The notes: a model not told the origin generated them from the letters alone. Positions 1-9,585 are shown, numbered from the stretch's first letter. The stretch: 64,000 nt of DNA from Streptomyces composti (GCF_012034205.1 NZ_JAATEM010000004.1:176131-240130); one strand, 5' to 3'. Program-made: numbers and translations.

Positions 1-464
1 CCAGCCCCGCGCCGGCCAGCTTCGCGATCCGCTCCACCGCGAACACATAGCCCTGGACGCCGCACCCCGCGATCACGCCGTCGGCGCGCAGCGAGACGTA
101 CGAGTGGTGCCGGAACTCCTCACGCCGGTGGATGTTGGAGATGTGCACCTCGATCACGGGCAGATCGTCGCAGGCGTTGAGCGCGTCCAGGATGGCGACC
201 GAGGTGTGCGAGTAGGCGCCCGGGTTGATCACCACTCCGCAGTGGTCGAGCCGCGCTTCCTGGATCCAGTCGACCAGCTGCCCCTCGTGGTTGGACTGCC
301 GGAAGTCCACCGTGCCGCCGTGGGCCGCCGCGGCCTTGACGCACATCGCCTCGACGTCGGCGAGCGTGTCGGACCCGTAGATCTCCGGCTGCCGCTGCCC
401 GAGGAGGTTCAGATTGGGTCCGTTGAGGATCATGATCGGGGCGCTGGCCAGGCTGCGGGGCACG
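1..464 (-). CDS. aroQ: Type II 3-dehydroquinate dehydratase, 3' end off the window
   Basis: Converts 3-dehydroquinate to 3-dehydroshikimate in the shikimate pathway; cytoplasmic, dodecameric in this family. The N-terminus carries the type II signature [19 protein letters not shown], which includes the lid-loop Arg and catalytic Tyr. [10 protein letters not shown] and [17 protein letters not shown] follow, with the catalytic His. About 154 codons are visible and the family is about 150-157 aa, so only a few C-terminal residues lie beyond base 1. The GTG start at 464 is preceded by GGAGGA; an internal ATG eleven codons in would cut into the conserved beta strand. No other shikimate gene is visible in the window. 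Confidence 0.95.
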
Positions 465-632
465 GTGAGGCTCCTCCGGTCCGTACGGGGCGGGGTGCGG
501 TGACGGCACGCCACCGCTGCACACGGTTTATCACGATGCGCCGGCCGCACGACCCCTCCGGCCTGCCGGGATGACGCGGGCAGCCCTCCTTCCCCGGGCG
601 AGCGATGGCCCGTGGCGCAGCGCCGCGGTGCG

Positions 633-1733
633 TCACGGGTTGATCGCCAGTTCCAGGTAGGCCGCGAGCAGGACCAGGTGGACTCCGCCCTGGAGCGGGG
701 TGGCGCGGCCGGGGACGATGGTGAGGGCGCCCACCACCACGGTCAGGGCGAGCAGCACCATGTGGGTGTTGCCGAGGCCGAGGACGAGGGGGCCGGAGAG
801 CCAGAGCGAGGCGAGGGCGACCGCGGGGATGGTCAGGCCGATGCTGGCCATCGCCGAGCCGAGCGCCAGGTTGAGGCTGGTCTGCACGCGGTCGCGGCGT
901 GCGGCGCGCACCGCGGCGATCGTCTCCGGGAGCAGCACCATCAGCGCGATGATCACACCGACGACGGCGTGCGGCAGACCTGCGGCGTCCACGCCGGACT
1001 CGATGGTGGGCGAGACACCCTTGGCGAGGCCGACCACGCCGACCAGGGCCAGGGTCAGCAGTCCCAGGCTCATCAGGGCCGTGCGGGTGGAGGGGGGATC
1101 GGCGTGCACCTCGGCGGTGATGGGATCGCCCTGCCTGGTGATCGGCAGGAAGTAGTCGCGGTGCCGCACGGTCTGGGTCGCCACGAACAGGCCGTAGAGA
1201 ATCAGCGAGGAGACCGCGGCGAAGGTGAGCTGGACCGAGGTGAACTCCGGGCCGGGCTTGGTCGTCGTGAAAGTGGGCAGCACCAGGCTGAGCGTGGCCA
1301 GGGTGGCGACGGTGGAGAGCGCGGCGCCGGTGCCCTCCGAGTTGAAGATGGCGGTTCCGTGCCGCAGGGAGGCGACCAGCAGGCTCAGTCCGACCACGCC
1401 GTTGCAGGTGATCATCACCGCGGCGAACACGGTGTCCCGGGCGAGGGTGGCGCTCTTGCCGCCGCCGTCGGCCATCAGCGTGACGATCAGCGCCACCTCG
1501 ATGACCGTGACGGCGACGGCGAGGACCAGTGAGCCGAAGGGTTCGCCGACCCGGAGGGCCACGACCTCGGCATGGTGCACCGCCGCCAGCACGGCGCAGG
1601 CGAGGATCAGCGTCGCCAGTGCCACGACCACGCCGGGCAGATCGCGGCCCCAGGTGAGGATCAGCAGGACTGCGGCGAGCACCGGTGCCAGAAGAGTCCA
1701 CTGTGCCAGGAGTGGCCTGAGCCGCTCGATCAT
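633..1733 (-). CDS. ChaA-type calcium/sodium:proton antiporter
   Basis: Integral membrane cation/proton exchanger of the CaCA superfamily, about 366 aa with roughly ten to eleven hydrophobic segments. The alpha-1 repeat motif [20 protein letters not shown] carries the acidic ion-site residues, and the second repeat reads [12 protein letters not shown] central loop of charged residues (about 200-235) separates the two halves. The ATG at 1733 is chosen because the in-frame upstream TTG (1757) has a poor ribosome site. It sits about 80 bp downstream of terC on the same strand, so the two may share a transcript and a role in cation homeostasis. Substrate (Ca2+, Na+ or K+) cannot be told from sequence. 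Confidence 0.88.
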   Translation of the reverse strand: MIERLRPLLAQWTLLAPVLAAVLLILTWGRDLPGVVVALATLILACAVLAAVHHAEVVALRVGEPFGSLVLAVAVTVIEVALIVTLMADGGGKSATLARDTVFAAVMITCNGVVGLSLLVASLRHGTAIFNSEGTGAALSTVATLATLSLVLPTFTTTKPGPEFTSVQLTFAAVSSLILYGLFVATQTVRHRDYFLPITRQGDPITAEVHADPPSTRTALMSLGLLTLALVGVVGLAKGVSPTIESGVDAAGLPHAVVGVIIALMVLLPETIAAVRAARRDRVQTSLNLALGSAMASIGLTIPAVALASLWLSGPLVLGLGNTHMVLLALTVVVGALTIVPGRATPLQGGVHLVLLAAYLELAINP

Positions 1734-1811
1734 GAGGCGATCGTCCCAGAGGTCCAAGGGCCCCGCACCTGGTCGTACGGGGTCCGTGCGGTCTGCTCAG
1801 GCGGCATGCGG

Positions 1812-2813
1812 TCAGGCATCGACACTCTTCTTCCCGGGGCTCTCGGCACCGCCGCCCGCCGCCTCGGCCGCCGACTGCTTCCGCGAGGCGCGCAGGCTGG
1901 TGAGGGTGGTGACGATCAGGACGGAACAGATCACGCCGAGCGAGACGGGGATGCCGATCTCGGGAACGTGGACCCCCGACTCGTGCAGCGCGTGCAGCAC
2001 CAGCTTCACTCCGATGAAGCCCAGGATGACGGACAGCCCGTAGGAGAGGTGGACCAGCCTTTTCAGCAGTCCGCCGATCAGGAAGTACAGCTGCCTGAGC
2101 CCCATCAGGGCGAACGCGTTGGCCGTGAACACGATGTACGGATCCTGGGTGAGGCCGAAGATCGCGGGGATGGAGTCCAGCGCGAACAGCACGTCGGTGG
2201 TGCCGATGGCGAGCATCACGACCAGCATCGGGGTCATGACCCGCTTGCCGTTCTCGCGGATCCACAGCTTGGTGCCGTGGTAGCGGTCGGCCACGCCGAA
2301 GCGGCGTTCGGCGGCCTGGAGCAGCTTGTTCTCCTCATACTGCTCGTCCTGCTCCTCGGCCCGCGCCTCCTGGATGAGCTTCCAGGCGGTCCAGATGAGG
2401 AAGGCGCCGAAGATGTAGAACACCCAGGCGAAGCTGGCGATGATCGCCGCGCCCGCGGCGATGAAGACGGCCCGCAGCACCAGGGCTATGAGCACACCGA
2501 CCAGCAGCACCCGCTGCTGGTACTGCGACGGCACCGCGAACTTCGCCATGATCAGGACGAAGACGAAGAGGTTGTCGACGCTCAGCGATTTCTCGGTGAT
2601 GAAGCCGGCGAAGAACTCGCCGGCGGGTGCGCCTCCGGCGAAGACCAGCAGGCCGATCCCGAAGAGCGCGGCCAGGGCGATCCAGACGACGGTCCAGATC
2701 CCGGCTTCCCTGACGGAGACGTCATGCGGCGTGCGGCCGATGAAGAAGTCGACGGCGATCAGCAGGCAGAGCCCCGCGATCGTCAGGCCCCACAGGGTCG
2801 GGGAAACATCCAC
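1812..2813 (-). CDS. TerC family integral membrane protein
   Basis: 333 aa polytopic membrane protein of the TerC/Alx family. Family members are linked to tellurite resistance and, in better studied cases, Mn2+ export or loading of secreted metalloproteins. Motifs seen: FFAGFITEKSLSVDNLFVFV near residue 70 and TTDVLFALDSIPAIFGLT near 195, the paired acidic motifs of the family, with seven or more hydrophobic segments. GTG at 2813 is preceded by GGAGG; longer readings upstream run into the structured leader. The roughly 180-nt leader looks like a yybP-ykoY riboswitch, which supports Mn2+-responsive control. A ChaA-type antiporter follows, and TerD-domain genes lie just upstream. Confidence 0.93.
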   Translation of the reverse strand: MDVSPTLWGLTIAGLCLLIAVDFFIGRTPHDVSVREAGIWTVVWIALAALFGIGLLVFAGGAPAGEFFAGFITEKSLSVDNLFVFVLIMAKFAVPSQYQQRVLLVGVLIALVLRAVFIAAGAAIIASFAWVFYIFGAFLIWTAWKLIQEARAEEQDEQYEENKLLQAAERRFGVADRYHGTKLWIRENGKRVMTPMLVVMLAIGTTDVLFALDSIPAIFGLTQDPYIVFTANAFALMGLRQLYFLIGGLLKRLVHLSYGLSVILGFIGVKLVLHALHESGVHVPEIGIPVSLGVICSVLIVTTLTSLRASRKQSAAEAAGGGAESPGKKSVDA

Positions 2814-2839
2814 TGCGCCTCCGGCAGATTCGTCACTGG

Positions 2840-2990
2840 GCAATAGTCGGCGTCTTCGCTGCCGGAGGTCTCTTCCGCCCGGATTCGCGCGATGACAGCG
2901 CGGTACTGAACCTCGGGCCGACGCCCCGGGATCTGGTCCGATCCGTATTGACGGGGTCGCCGCACAGACAGGGAGTACTCCCCTCCGTGC
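2840..2990 (-). promoter_or_regulatory. Candidate yybP-ykoY (Mn2+) riboswitch leader of terC
   Basis: Between the predicted start point near 2988 and the terC GTG, the minus strand reads GGAGGGGAGTACTCCC (2971-2986), then CGGCGACCCCGTCAATACGG, a GC-rich paired segment, and near the 3' end GGCGGAAGAGACCTCC. The GGGGAGTA element, the GTCAA segment and the GAGACC box recall actinobacterial yybP-ykoY leaders, which commonly precede TerC-family genes. This is by eye only. The 3' part overlaps the approach to the ribosome site, which would suit translational control. Confidence 0.55.
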
Positions 2991-2995
2991 CACGA

Positions 2996-3025
2996 ACCAT
3001 ACCCGCTTCACCAAGGACTGGTAAA
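2996..3025 (-). promoter_or_regulatory. Candidate sigma70-type promoter for terC
   Basis: On the minus strand TTTACC (3020-3025) is separated by 18 nt from TATGGT (2996-3001). The predicted transcription start near 2988 falls just before the conserved 5' stem of the putative riboswitch, which fits a leader of roughly 175 nt. Confidence 0.5.
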
Positions 3026-3130
3026 GGGATGGGTAAAAGAAGGGACAAGTGCGCAGGTCAGCCTGGCTTTACCAATCCTTGATCGCGGAGCCGGGGGAGC
3101 CCGGCTGCATCCGGCCGCCGCCCGGGGCCG

Positions 3131-4228
3131 TCAGCGGTTCCAGGCGCGGCGGGCCTCGGCGACCTTGGTGAGCACCTGGTGGAGCACCTGGCTGCCCGCC
3201 GGCACGAGCGTGGGCTCGTACGTCCAGGCGTGCCCGACCCAGGGGTCGGCCAGGTGGTTGTCGGCGACCGGCGTGAGCCGGAGCAGCGACCGCCACAGCG
3301 GATCGAGCAGCGGGCCGAACCCGGCGGACTCCTGGCGGTCCGCGACCATCATCAGGTGCACCCCGACCGCGGGGCCCTCGTCGGCGAGGTAGCGCAGCTG
3401 GTTGACGGCCCGGTCGTCGAAGCCGTGCGGGAAGTCGTTGACGATCAGCAGCTGCTGGGACATGTCGAAACCGGGCGGCAGGGCGTCCGGGGCGCCGCCG
3501 CGCAGCGCCATCTGTACCAGGTCGACCCGCTGGGTGAGCCGGCCGAGCGTCTCCGACACGCCCGCCGCGCCCTGGGCGGGCGGGAACGTGAGCACCCCGG
3601 TCTGGGTCAGCGGCGCCAGCGCCTGGGCGCCCGACCCGGCCGGGTCGATGACGTGCACGGTGAACTCGCCGGCCGGGTAGACGGCGAGCAGCCGGGCCGC
3701 GTGCGCCACCGCGGTGTCCATGGCGAGGCGGCGCATCTCGTGCGCGTCGTGGAAGGAGCCGTCGAGGGACTCGGCCCGCCCGCTGTCGATCCACAGGCCC
3801 CGCTCCAGCGGCAGCCGGAGCAGCATCGGGATGCGCAGCCGCTCGGCCTCCGGCAGACGCAGATCGCCCAGGCGCAGCGCCATGGGTATCTCCATCGGCA
3901 CCTTGTAGGCGTGCCAGACGGGGTTGTCCCAGCGGGCGAAGGCCGGCGGCAGCGCCGGCTCGACCACCTCGGACTCGGCGACCAGCTGGGCGATGTCCCG
4001 GTCGAGCGCCTCGCGGGCCCGGTCGACGAGCTGGGCGTGCCGGGCGCGGGCGGCCTCACGCGCGGCGTCGGCCTGACCGCCGATCCGGCTGCGCGGGTCG
4101 GACAGGACCTGCTCCAGCTCCTTGTCCATGCGGGACTCGGCGAAGTCGACCGCACTGCGGTAGGCGGCGGTGGTGCGGGCCAGGTCCTCGAACATGCCCC
4201 AGACCTGGTTGTAGAGCCGCTCCTCCAT
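3131..4228 (-). CDS. C-terminal part of TerD fusion protein, FtsK-like region without P-loop
   Basis: 365 aa from the first ATG in this frame. It is better read as the downstream two-thirds of one gene beginning at 5156, because the bases just before 4228 continue an in-frame proline/alanine linker (PAEPGRPAQP). Residues 1-100 are helical (QVWGMFEDLARTTAAYRSAV onward). The rest resembles the ATPase-like half of FtsK/SpoIIIE-type proteins: LLRLPLERGLWIDSG, strand FTVHVIDPAG, QLLIVNDFPHGFDDRAVNQL and GVHLMMVADRQE. No Walker A lysine is visible, so it is probably not an active pump. The function is unknown; co-location with terC and terD suggests an envelope-stress or Ter-type complex. Confidence 0.75.
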   Translation of the reverse strand: MEERLYNQVWGMFEDLARTTAAYRSAVDFAESRMDKELEQVLSDPRSRIGGQADAAREAARARHAQLVDRAREALDRDIAQLVAESEVVEPALPPAFARWDNPVWHAYKVPMEIPMALRLGDLRLPEAERLRIPMLLRLPLERGLWIDSGRAESLDGSFHDAHEMRRLAMDTAVAHAARLLAVYPAGEFTVHVIDPAGSGAQALAPLTQTGVLTFPPAQGAAGVSETLGRLTQRVDLVQMALRGGAPDALPPGFDMSQQLLIVNDFPHGFDDRAVNQLRYLADEGPAVGVHLMMVADRQESAGFGPLLDPLWRSLLRLTPVADNHLADPWVGHAWTYEPTLVPAGSQVLHQVLTKVAEARRAWNR

Positions 4229-5156
4229 GGACCAGCCGGTGGCGTCCCCCGCGACGGGCTGGGCCGGGCGGCCGGGTTCGGCCGGGGGCGCGGCGGCCGG
4301 GTTCGGCCGGGGGCGCGGTGGGCGGGGGCGGCGGCGGGGCGGCGGTCTGCCGGCCGGGGTGGCGGTAGTTGACGGGGCTGCCGGTGGGCGCCGGGTTCGG
4401 CTCGGGTGTGCCGGAACCGGGGTGGGGCGGCTGGCCGCCGCCCTGGCCGGGCACGCCGGCCAGCTGCCCGCCGTACGTCGGTGCCGGTGCGCCCTGGGGT
4501 GCGGTGGCGCCCTGGTCCGGGCCGACCGCCGGGGCGGCGGCGTGACGGGAGCGGTCGCCCTCGGGGGTGCGTGGCGGGGGTGCCTGCACGGAGCGGGCGA
4601 GCCCCTGGGCCACGGCCTCGTGGATGCTGCCGGCGAGCTGCTGCGCCTGGTCCAGGCCCTGGTCGCTGAAGAGGGCGGCCAGGCCGCCGGCGTATCCCTG
4701 GCCGACGGCGCGCACCTTCCAGGCGCCCTGGCGCCGGTAGAGCTCCAGCGCGATGACGGCCGACTCGGCCTCCAGGCCGGTGATGGTGTAGCTGGCGACC
4801 TCGGTGCCGTCCAGGCCGGTGACGGCGACGAAGGGGGCCGCGACGGAGCCGAAGCGGGCGGGGCCTGTGCCGCCGCCGGAGGCGGGCAGGGCGAGCAGCA
4901 CGCTGACCCGGTGCACCGCCTCGGTCATGGCGTCCAGGTCCACCGCGAGGCGGTGCTGGGCGGCTGCCTGCCGTGAGACCTCCAGGCCGTGCTGGGTGGG
5001 CGCTCCCGGATGGGCCACCCATTCCACCCCGTTGATCCGCCCGGCCTCGTCCCCGAGTGCTGCCGCGGCCACGATCGGAGTGCCGGCCGAGATCCGGATC
5101 TCCAGACGGGACTGGGAGAGCGGGTGGTTCTGTCCCCGCACCAGCTCGGCCGTCAT
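4056..5156 (-). CDS. N-terminal part of TerD fusion protein (TerD domain plus Pro-rich linker)
   Basis: Starts at ATG 5156 with GGGGGA upstream. Residues 1-190 form a TerD/CABP-type domain: MTAELVRGQNHPLSQSRLEI, then ALELYRRQGAWKVRAVGQGYAGGLAALFSD. TerD domains bind Ca2+ in characterised members. Residues 195-275 are a Pro/Gly/Gln-rich linker. The true reading frame is lost inside a perfect 25-bp tandem duplication at 4267-4316; beyond it this frame gives only an Arg/Gly-rich tail to 4056, while the sensible continuation is the frame of the 3131-4228 coding region. With one repeat copy the two parts form a single protein of about 667 codons. Confidence 0.8.
   Translation of the reverse strand: MTAELVRGQNHPLSQSRLEIRISAGTPIVAAAALGDEAGRINGVEWVAHPGAPTQHGLEVSRQAAAQHRLAVDLDAMTEAVHRVSVLLALPASGGGTGPARFGSVAAPFVAVTGLDGTEVASYTITGLEAESAVIALELYRRQGAWKVRAVGQGYAGGLAALFSDQGLDQAQQLAGSIHEAVAQGLARSVQAPPPRTPEGDRSRHAAAPAVGPDQGATAPQGAPAPTYGGQLAGVPGQGGGQPPHPGSGTPEPNPAPTGSPVNYRHPGRQTAAPPPPPPTAPPAEPGRRAPGRTRPPGPARRGGRHRLVHGGAALQPGLGHVRGPGPHHRRLPQCGRLRRVPHGQGAGAGPVRPAQPDRRSGRRRA
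4267..4316 (-). repeat. Perfect 25-bp tandem duplication breaking the TerD fusion frame
   Basis: Two identical adjacent 25-bp units occupy 4292-4316 and 4267-4291. Each encodes APPAEPGR in the frame appropriate to its side. Because 25 is not a multiple of three, the second copy shifts the frame by one. Removing one copy restores a continuous coding sequence from 5156 to 3131. Confidence 0.95.
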
Positions 5157-5387
5157 CGCCTTGTCCCCCTGTGTCGCGTGGTCGCGTGTGCAGTGTCGTG
5201 TGCCGCCGCCGGGCGGTCCGCCCCGTCCGTCGGACGACCCGCCGTGTGCGGCCGGGGCGGCCGGTGCGGCTGCCGGGTCCGCGAGGACGGACCGGGCCGC
5301 CGCGGGGCCCGGGCGGCGCCTTCGCGACCTGTTCGGCGCCGCCCGGCCCGCTCGGTACCCGGGGCTGCGGGCCCGTGATGTGCGTGA

Positions 5388-5966
5388 TTACAGAAGCGGC
5401 AGGATCGCCGGCATCAGGTCCTGGAAGGTGCGGCCGTTGGCCGGGGTGCCGAGGGCCGTCATGGTCCAGCCGGTGCCCGCGCGGTGCACCTTGGCCATGA
5501 TCTGGGCGGTGTAGGCGCCGCCGCCGGCCAGGGTGTAGCGGGCCAGCTCCTGGCCGTTGGTCTCGTCGACCAGGCGGCAGAAGGCGTTCTGCACCTCCTG
5601 GAAGGTCTGGCCCGTGAACGAGTTCACGGTGAAGACGATCTGGTCGATGTGGACCGGGACGCGGGACAGGTCGACCAGGATGGCCTCGTCGTCGCCGCCC
5701 TGGCCGGCACCGCCGACCAGGTTGTCGCCGGTGTGGCGGACCGAGCCGTCGTCGCTCACCAGGTGGCGGAAGAAGACGACGTCGACCGGCTGCTTGTCGG
5801 CGAAGAGGACGGCCGAGGCGTCCAGGTCGATCTCCCGGGTACGCGAGCCGAACAGGCCGCGGCGAGGGGCCGCCTGCCAGCCGAGACCCATACGGACCGC
5901 GGTCAGGCTGCCGCCGTCGTTCTTCTGCAGACTGATGGCCTGACCCTTGGTCATGTTGACGGTCAC
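5388..5966 (-). CDS. terD: TerD family protein
   Basis: 192 aa single-domain TerD/CABP protein, the usual length for the family, predicted cytoplasmic or membrane associated. The start GTG 5966 (VTVNMTKGQAISLQKND) is preceded by GAGAGGGGA. Typical elements are VRMGLGWQ near the N-terminus, the Asp-rich DLDASAVLF, then HTGDN, GGDDEAILVDL and the Phe-rich FTVNSFTGQTFQEVQNAFCR. The acidic loops match the Ca2+-binding positions of characterised TerD proteins. It lies 231 bp upstream of the TerD fusion gene on the same strand. TerD paralogues are numerous in Streptomyces and tied to stress and differentiation; the specific role here is inferred from family only. Confidence 0.93.
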   Translation of the reverse strand: MTVNMTKGQAISLQKNDGGSLTAVRMGLGWQAAPRRGLFGSRTREIDLDASAVLFADKQPVDVVFFRHLVSDDGSVRHTGDNLVGGAGQGGDDEAILVDLSRVPVHIDQIVFTVNSFTGQTFQEVQNAFCRLVDETNGQELARYTLAGGGAYTAQIMAKVHRAGTGWTMTALGTPANGRTFQDLMPAILPLL

Positions 5967-6130
5967 GCGCTGATTCCCCTCTCGAGCTTTCCCCTGTTGC
6001 CGCACAACCGCGGTTGCCGAGAACCCTACGCAGGGGCACTGACAGTGATGTACCCAGGTCCGCACTTTGTGTCGGTCTTGCAACACAGTCCGTGCGGACC
6101 GGGGTTGCTGTGCGCTTCTGAGGCGCCCGG

Positions 6131-8305
6131 TCAGGACAGACCGGCCTCCTGCATCTGGCGCAGCTCCTTCTTCATCTCGGCGACCTCGTCGCGCAGCCGG
6201 GCCGCGATCTCGAACTGCAGATCCGCGGCGGCGGCCCGCATGCGTGCGGTGAGTTCCTCGATCTGTTCGGCGAGCTCGGCCGCGGGGCGGTCGGTCGGCA
6301 CCGTCTCGGCCGCCTTGCCCTTGGCGCCCCTGGCTTGCTTGGCGGCCTTCGCGTTCCTGGCCGGCTCGGCGGTGCTGGCCCCCCTCCCCAGGGAGGGCAC
6401 GGGGGTCTTGGTACCGCCGCCGTCCTTGCGCGCCTTGCGGTAGCCCGAGCCGAGCAGCTGCTCGGTGTCGATGTCCTCGCGGGCGATCTGCGCCACGATG
6501 TCGTTGATCTTCTTGCGCAGCGGCTGCGGGTCGATGCCGTTCGCCCGGTTGTACGCGATCTGCTTCTCCCGGCGGCGGTTGGTCTCCTCGATCGCCTTCG
6601 CCATCGCCGGGGTGATCTTGTCGGCGTACATGTGGACCTGGCCGGAGACATTGCGCGCCGCCCGGCCGATGGTCTGGATCAGCGACGTGCCGGAGCGCAG
6701 GAAGCCCTCCTTGTCGGCGTCCAGGATGGCCACCAGGGACACCTCGGGCAGGTCCAGGCCCTCGCGCAGCAGGTTGATGCCGACCAGTACGTCGTACTCG
6801 CCGCTGCGCAGCTCGCGCAGCAGCTCCACCCGGCGCAGGGTGTCGACGTCGCTGTGCAGGTAGCGCACCTGGATGCCGAGTTCCAGGAAGTAGTCGGTCA
6901 GGTCCTCGGCCATCTTCTTGGTGAGCGTGGTGACCAGGACCCGTTCGTCGTTCTCGACCCGCTTGCGGATCTCGTGCACCAGGTCGTCGATCTGGCCCTC
7001 GGTCGGTTTGACGACCACCTCGGGGTCGACCAGACCGGTCGGGCGGATGATCTGCTCCACGACGCCCTTGGAGCGGGAGATCTCGTAATTGCCGGGTGTG
7101 GCGGACAGGTAGACGGTCTGCCCGATGCGCTCCTGGAACTCCTCCCACTTCAGCGGGCGGTTGTCGAGCGCGGAGGGGAGCCGGAAGCCGTGCTCGACGA
7201 GGGTGCGCTTGCGGGAGGCGTCGCCCTCGTACATGGCGCCGATCTGCGGGACCGTGACATGCGACTCGTCGATGACGAGCAGGAAGTCCTCCGGGAAGTA
7301 GTCCAGCAGGGTGTTCGGCGGTGAGCCGGGCTCGCGGCCGTCGAAGTGCATCGAGTAGTTCTCCACGCCGGAGCAGGTGCCGATCTGGCGGAGCATCTCG
7401 ATGTCGTAGGTGGTGCGCATGCGCAGCCGCTGCGCCTCCAGGAGCTTGCCCTGCTTCTCCAGCTCGGCGAGGCGTTCGGCCAGCTCCTTCTCGATGTCGT
7501 TGATCGCCCGCTCCATGCGCTCGGGGCCGGCGACGTAGTGGGAGGCGGGGAAGACGTACAGCTGCTGCTCGTCGCTGACGATCTCGCCGGTCACCGGGTG
7601 GAGCGTGGTGAGCGCCTCGATCTCGTCGCCGAACATCTCGATGCGGACGGCGAGCTCCTCGTAGACCGGGAAGATCTCGATGGTGTCGCCGCGGACCCGG
7701 AAGGTGCCGCGGGTGAAGGCCATGTCGTTGCGCGTGTACTGGATGTCGACGAAGCGGCGCAGCAGCTCGTCCCGGTCGATCTCCTGGCCGACGCGCAGCG
7801 GCACCATGCGGTCCACGTACTCCTGCGGCGTGCCCAGGCCGTAGATGCAGGAGACGGAGGCGACGACCACCACGTCGCGCCGGGTGAGCAGCGAGTTGGT
7901 GGCGGAGTGGCGCAGCCGCTCGACCTCCTCGTTGATCGAGGAGTCCTTCTCGATGTAGGTGTCCGACTGCGGGACGTACGCCTCGGGCTGGTAGTAGTCG
8001 TAGTAGGAGACGAAGTACTCGACCGCGTTGTTCGGCAGCAGCTCCCGGAACTCGTTGGCCAGCTGGGCGGCCAGGGTCTTGTTCGGAGCCATCACGAGCG
8101 TGGGGCGCTGGACCTTCTCGATCATCCACGCGGTGGTGGCGGATTTGCCGGTACCGGTGGCGCCGAGCAGGACGATGTCCTTCTCGCCGGCTTCGATGCG
8201 CCGGGCGAGTTCCTCGATGGCCGCCGGCTGGTCGCCGCTCGGCTGGTAGGGGCTGACGACCTCGAAGGGCGCCACCGTGCGTTCGATCTGGGAAACGGGC
8301 CGCAT
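6131..8305 (-). CDS. uvrB: UvrABC excinuclease subunit B
   Basis: 724 aa, full length. UvrB receives damaged DNA from UvrA, verifies the lesion with its cryptic helicase and recruits UvrC for incision. Walker [16 protein letters not shown] is near residue 45; the beta-hairpin region follows with [20 protein letters not shown]. Next come the Walker B-type [18 protein letters not shown], motif [21 protein letters not shown] and QTIGRAARN. The C-terminal UVR domain (about 675-715) is [20 protein letters not shown] onward and contacts UvrC. An Ala/Lys/Arg-rich insert (about 620-660) precedes it. ATG 8305 gives [20 protein letters not shown]. No other uvr gene is present. Confidence 0.98.
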   Translation of the reverse strand: MRPVSQIERTVAPFEVVSPYQPSGDQPAAIEELARRIEAGEKDIVLLGATGTGKSATTAWMIEKVQRPTLVMAPNKTLAAQLANEFRELLPNNAVEYFVSYYDYYQPEAYVPQSDTYIEKDSSINEEVERLRHSATNSLLTRRDVVVVASVSCIYGLGTPQEYVDRMVPLRVGQEIDRDELLRRFVDIQYTRNDMAFTRGTFRVRGDTIEIFPVYEELAVRIEMFGDEIEALTTLHPVTGEIVSDEQQLYVFPASHYVAGPERMERAINDIEKELAERLAELEKQGKLLEAQRLRMRTTYDIEMLRQIGTCSGVENYSMHFDGREPGSPPNTLLDYFPEDFLLVIDESHVTVPQIGAMYEGDASRKRTLVEHGFRLPSALDNRPLKWEEFQERIGQTVYLSATPGNYEISRSKGVVEQIIRPTGLVDPEVVVKPTEGQIDDLVHEIRKRVENDERVLVTTLTKKMAEDLTDYFLELGIQVRYLHSDVDTLRRVELLRELRSGEYDVLVGINLLREGLDLPEVSLVAILDADKEGFLRSGTSLIQTIGRAARNVSGQVHMYADKITPAMAKAIEETNRRREKQIAYNRANGIDPQPLRKKINDIVAQIAREDIDTEQLLGSGYRKARKDGGGTKTPVPSLGRGASTAEPARNAKAAKQARGAKGKAAETVPTDRPAAELAEQIEELTARMRAAAADLQFEIAARLRDEVAEMKKELRQMQEAGLS

Positions 8306-8421
8306 GCGTTCCACGGTACGACCCGCCACTGACAACGGGCCGGGATCGCCGGGCAGCGGGCCCGGCTCACCGGGCTGCGGGCCACGGGCGGGGCGCCTGC
8401 CTGCGGTACCGGAGCGCCCGG

Positions 8422-9297
8422 TCAGTGCTTCTGCGGGGTGCGGGTGCGGCGCTCCACCGGCCCCCGGTGGCGCAGGCGGCGCCTGGTCGGCGTGGGGTGG
8501 GGCGCGGAGTGAGCCGTGGTGCGGGCGGGGACGCCGGGCCGTCGGCCGGCCGGGGTGACGGTCGTGCGTCCCGAGATCATCATCGGGTCGAGGATCACCA
8601 CGACGCCGGCCAGGACCAGCAGGGCCAGCGGGCCGATCAGCATCGGCGCGAGCAGGGCGGCGGCGGACTCGCCGGTGGCGGGGGCGGCCGTGCCGTGGAC
8701 GTGGACGGTGAGGGCGGCCATGCCCGTGTAGTGCATGCCGGTGACCGCGAGCCCCATGACGAGGCTCGCTCCGACGCTCCACAGGAAGCCCTTGACCTGT
8801 CCGGCCGCCCACAGCGCCGCGGTCGCGGCGGCCATGGCGATGACGACGGAGACGGCGACGGTGAGGGTGTTGTACTCCAGCTCCCCGTCGAGGCTGATGC
8901 TGGCCATGCCCAGGTAGTGCATCGAGGCGATGCCGAGACCGGTGAGGGTGCCGCCGGTGAACAGGGCGGCGCCGGAGGCACCCCGGTAGCCGACGATGAA
9001 GATCCCGACGCCCGCCATGGCGATGGCGATGGCCAGGCTCGCGAAGGTCATCGCCCGGTCGTAGTGGAGCGTCGTGCCCTCCACGGTGAAGCCCGTCATC
9101 GCGATGAAGTGCATGGTCCATATGCCCGAGCCGATGGCGGCCGAGCCCAGCGCGAGCAGACCGGGGCGCCAGGCGCCGGTGACGGCCATGGACCGGGTGG
9201 TGCAGCGCAGGCCGAGGGCGCCGCCGAGGCAGGCCATGAGGTACGCCACCAGCGGTGTGACCAGACCGTAGCTGAATCCGTCGACCGTGCCTTGCAT
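8422..9297 (-). CDS. MHYT-domain integral membrane sensor protein
   Basis: 291 aa with seven hydrophobic segments and three copies of the MHYT motif: [15 protein letters not shown] and GMHYTGM. In the family model the Met and His residues face the membrane surface and may bind a metal such as copper to sense O2, CO or NO. Unlike many bacterial MHYT proteins there is no GGDEF, EAL or kinase domain; the C-terminus (about 235-291) is a basic Pro/Thr/Arg-rich tail. ATG 9297 has GGAAGGG upstream. It diverges from glpQ across a 288-bp intergenic region. Signalling output is unknown. Confidence 0.9.
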   Translation of the reverse strand: MQGTVDGFSYGLVTPLVAYLMACLGGALGLRCTTRSMAVTGAWRPGLLALGSAAIGSGIWTMHFIAMTGFTVEGTTLHYDRAMTFASLAIAIAMAGVGIFIVGYRGASGAALFTGGTLTGLGIASMHYLGMASISLDGELEYNTLTVAVSVVIAMAAATAALWAAGQVKGFLWSVGASLVMGLAVTGMHYTGMAALTVHVHGTAAPATGESAAALLAPMLIGPLALLVLAGVVVILDPMMISGRTTVTPAGRRPGVPARTTAHSAPHPTPTRRRLRHRGPVERRTRTPQKH

Positions 9298-9485
9298 GCG
9301 CGGCTGCCCTTCCGCCCTTTGCGTCCCGGAAATTCCCGATGGAAGCACCCTCCCAGGACCGCGCGGGCGGTCGGGGTTGACGCAGAGAGTATGGCCCCCA
9401 CCGGAAGAGTCGAACGACTTTCCGGCAAAGAAACACGCCCTTGCCTCACATGTGCGCCACCAGTGTGCGGAGTGCGGCGACAGCC

Positions 9486-9540
9486 GTTCAATGTCTGGCC
9501 ATCCTGCGCCTGCTTGTCGTTGACCCTCTGCTGTCACTGT
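9486..9540 (+). promoter_or_regulatory. Candidate PHO box (PhoP direct repeats) upstream of glpQ
   Basis: Five contiguous 11-mers begin with G at exact 11-nt spacing: GTTCAATGTCT, GGCCATCCTGC, GCCTGCTTGTC, GTTGACCCTCT, GCTGTCACTGT. The first and fourth are close to the PhoP direct-repeat consensus GTTCACC; the others are weak. The array ends 45 nt before the glpQ start. Phosphate control of glycerophosphodiesterase genes by PhoP is established in S. coelicolor; application here is inference. Confidence 0.4.
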
Positions 9541-9585
9541 TGGTCCGTCCGTGACATCGGATCGTCCGACACGCGAGGAGTACGC

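Noticed and set aside
3607..6039. 810-codon minus-strand frame across the Ter genes
   Set aside because: Arg/Pro/Gly-rich alternate frame of the TerD genes; its only meaningful residues belong to neighbouring true frames.
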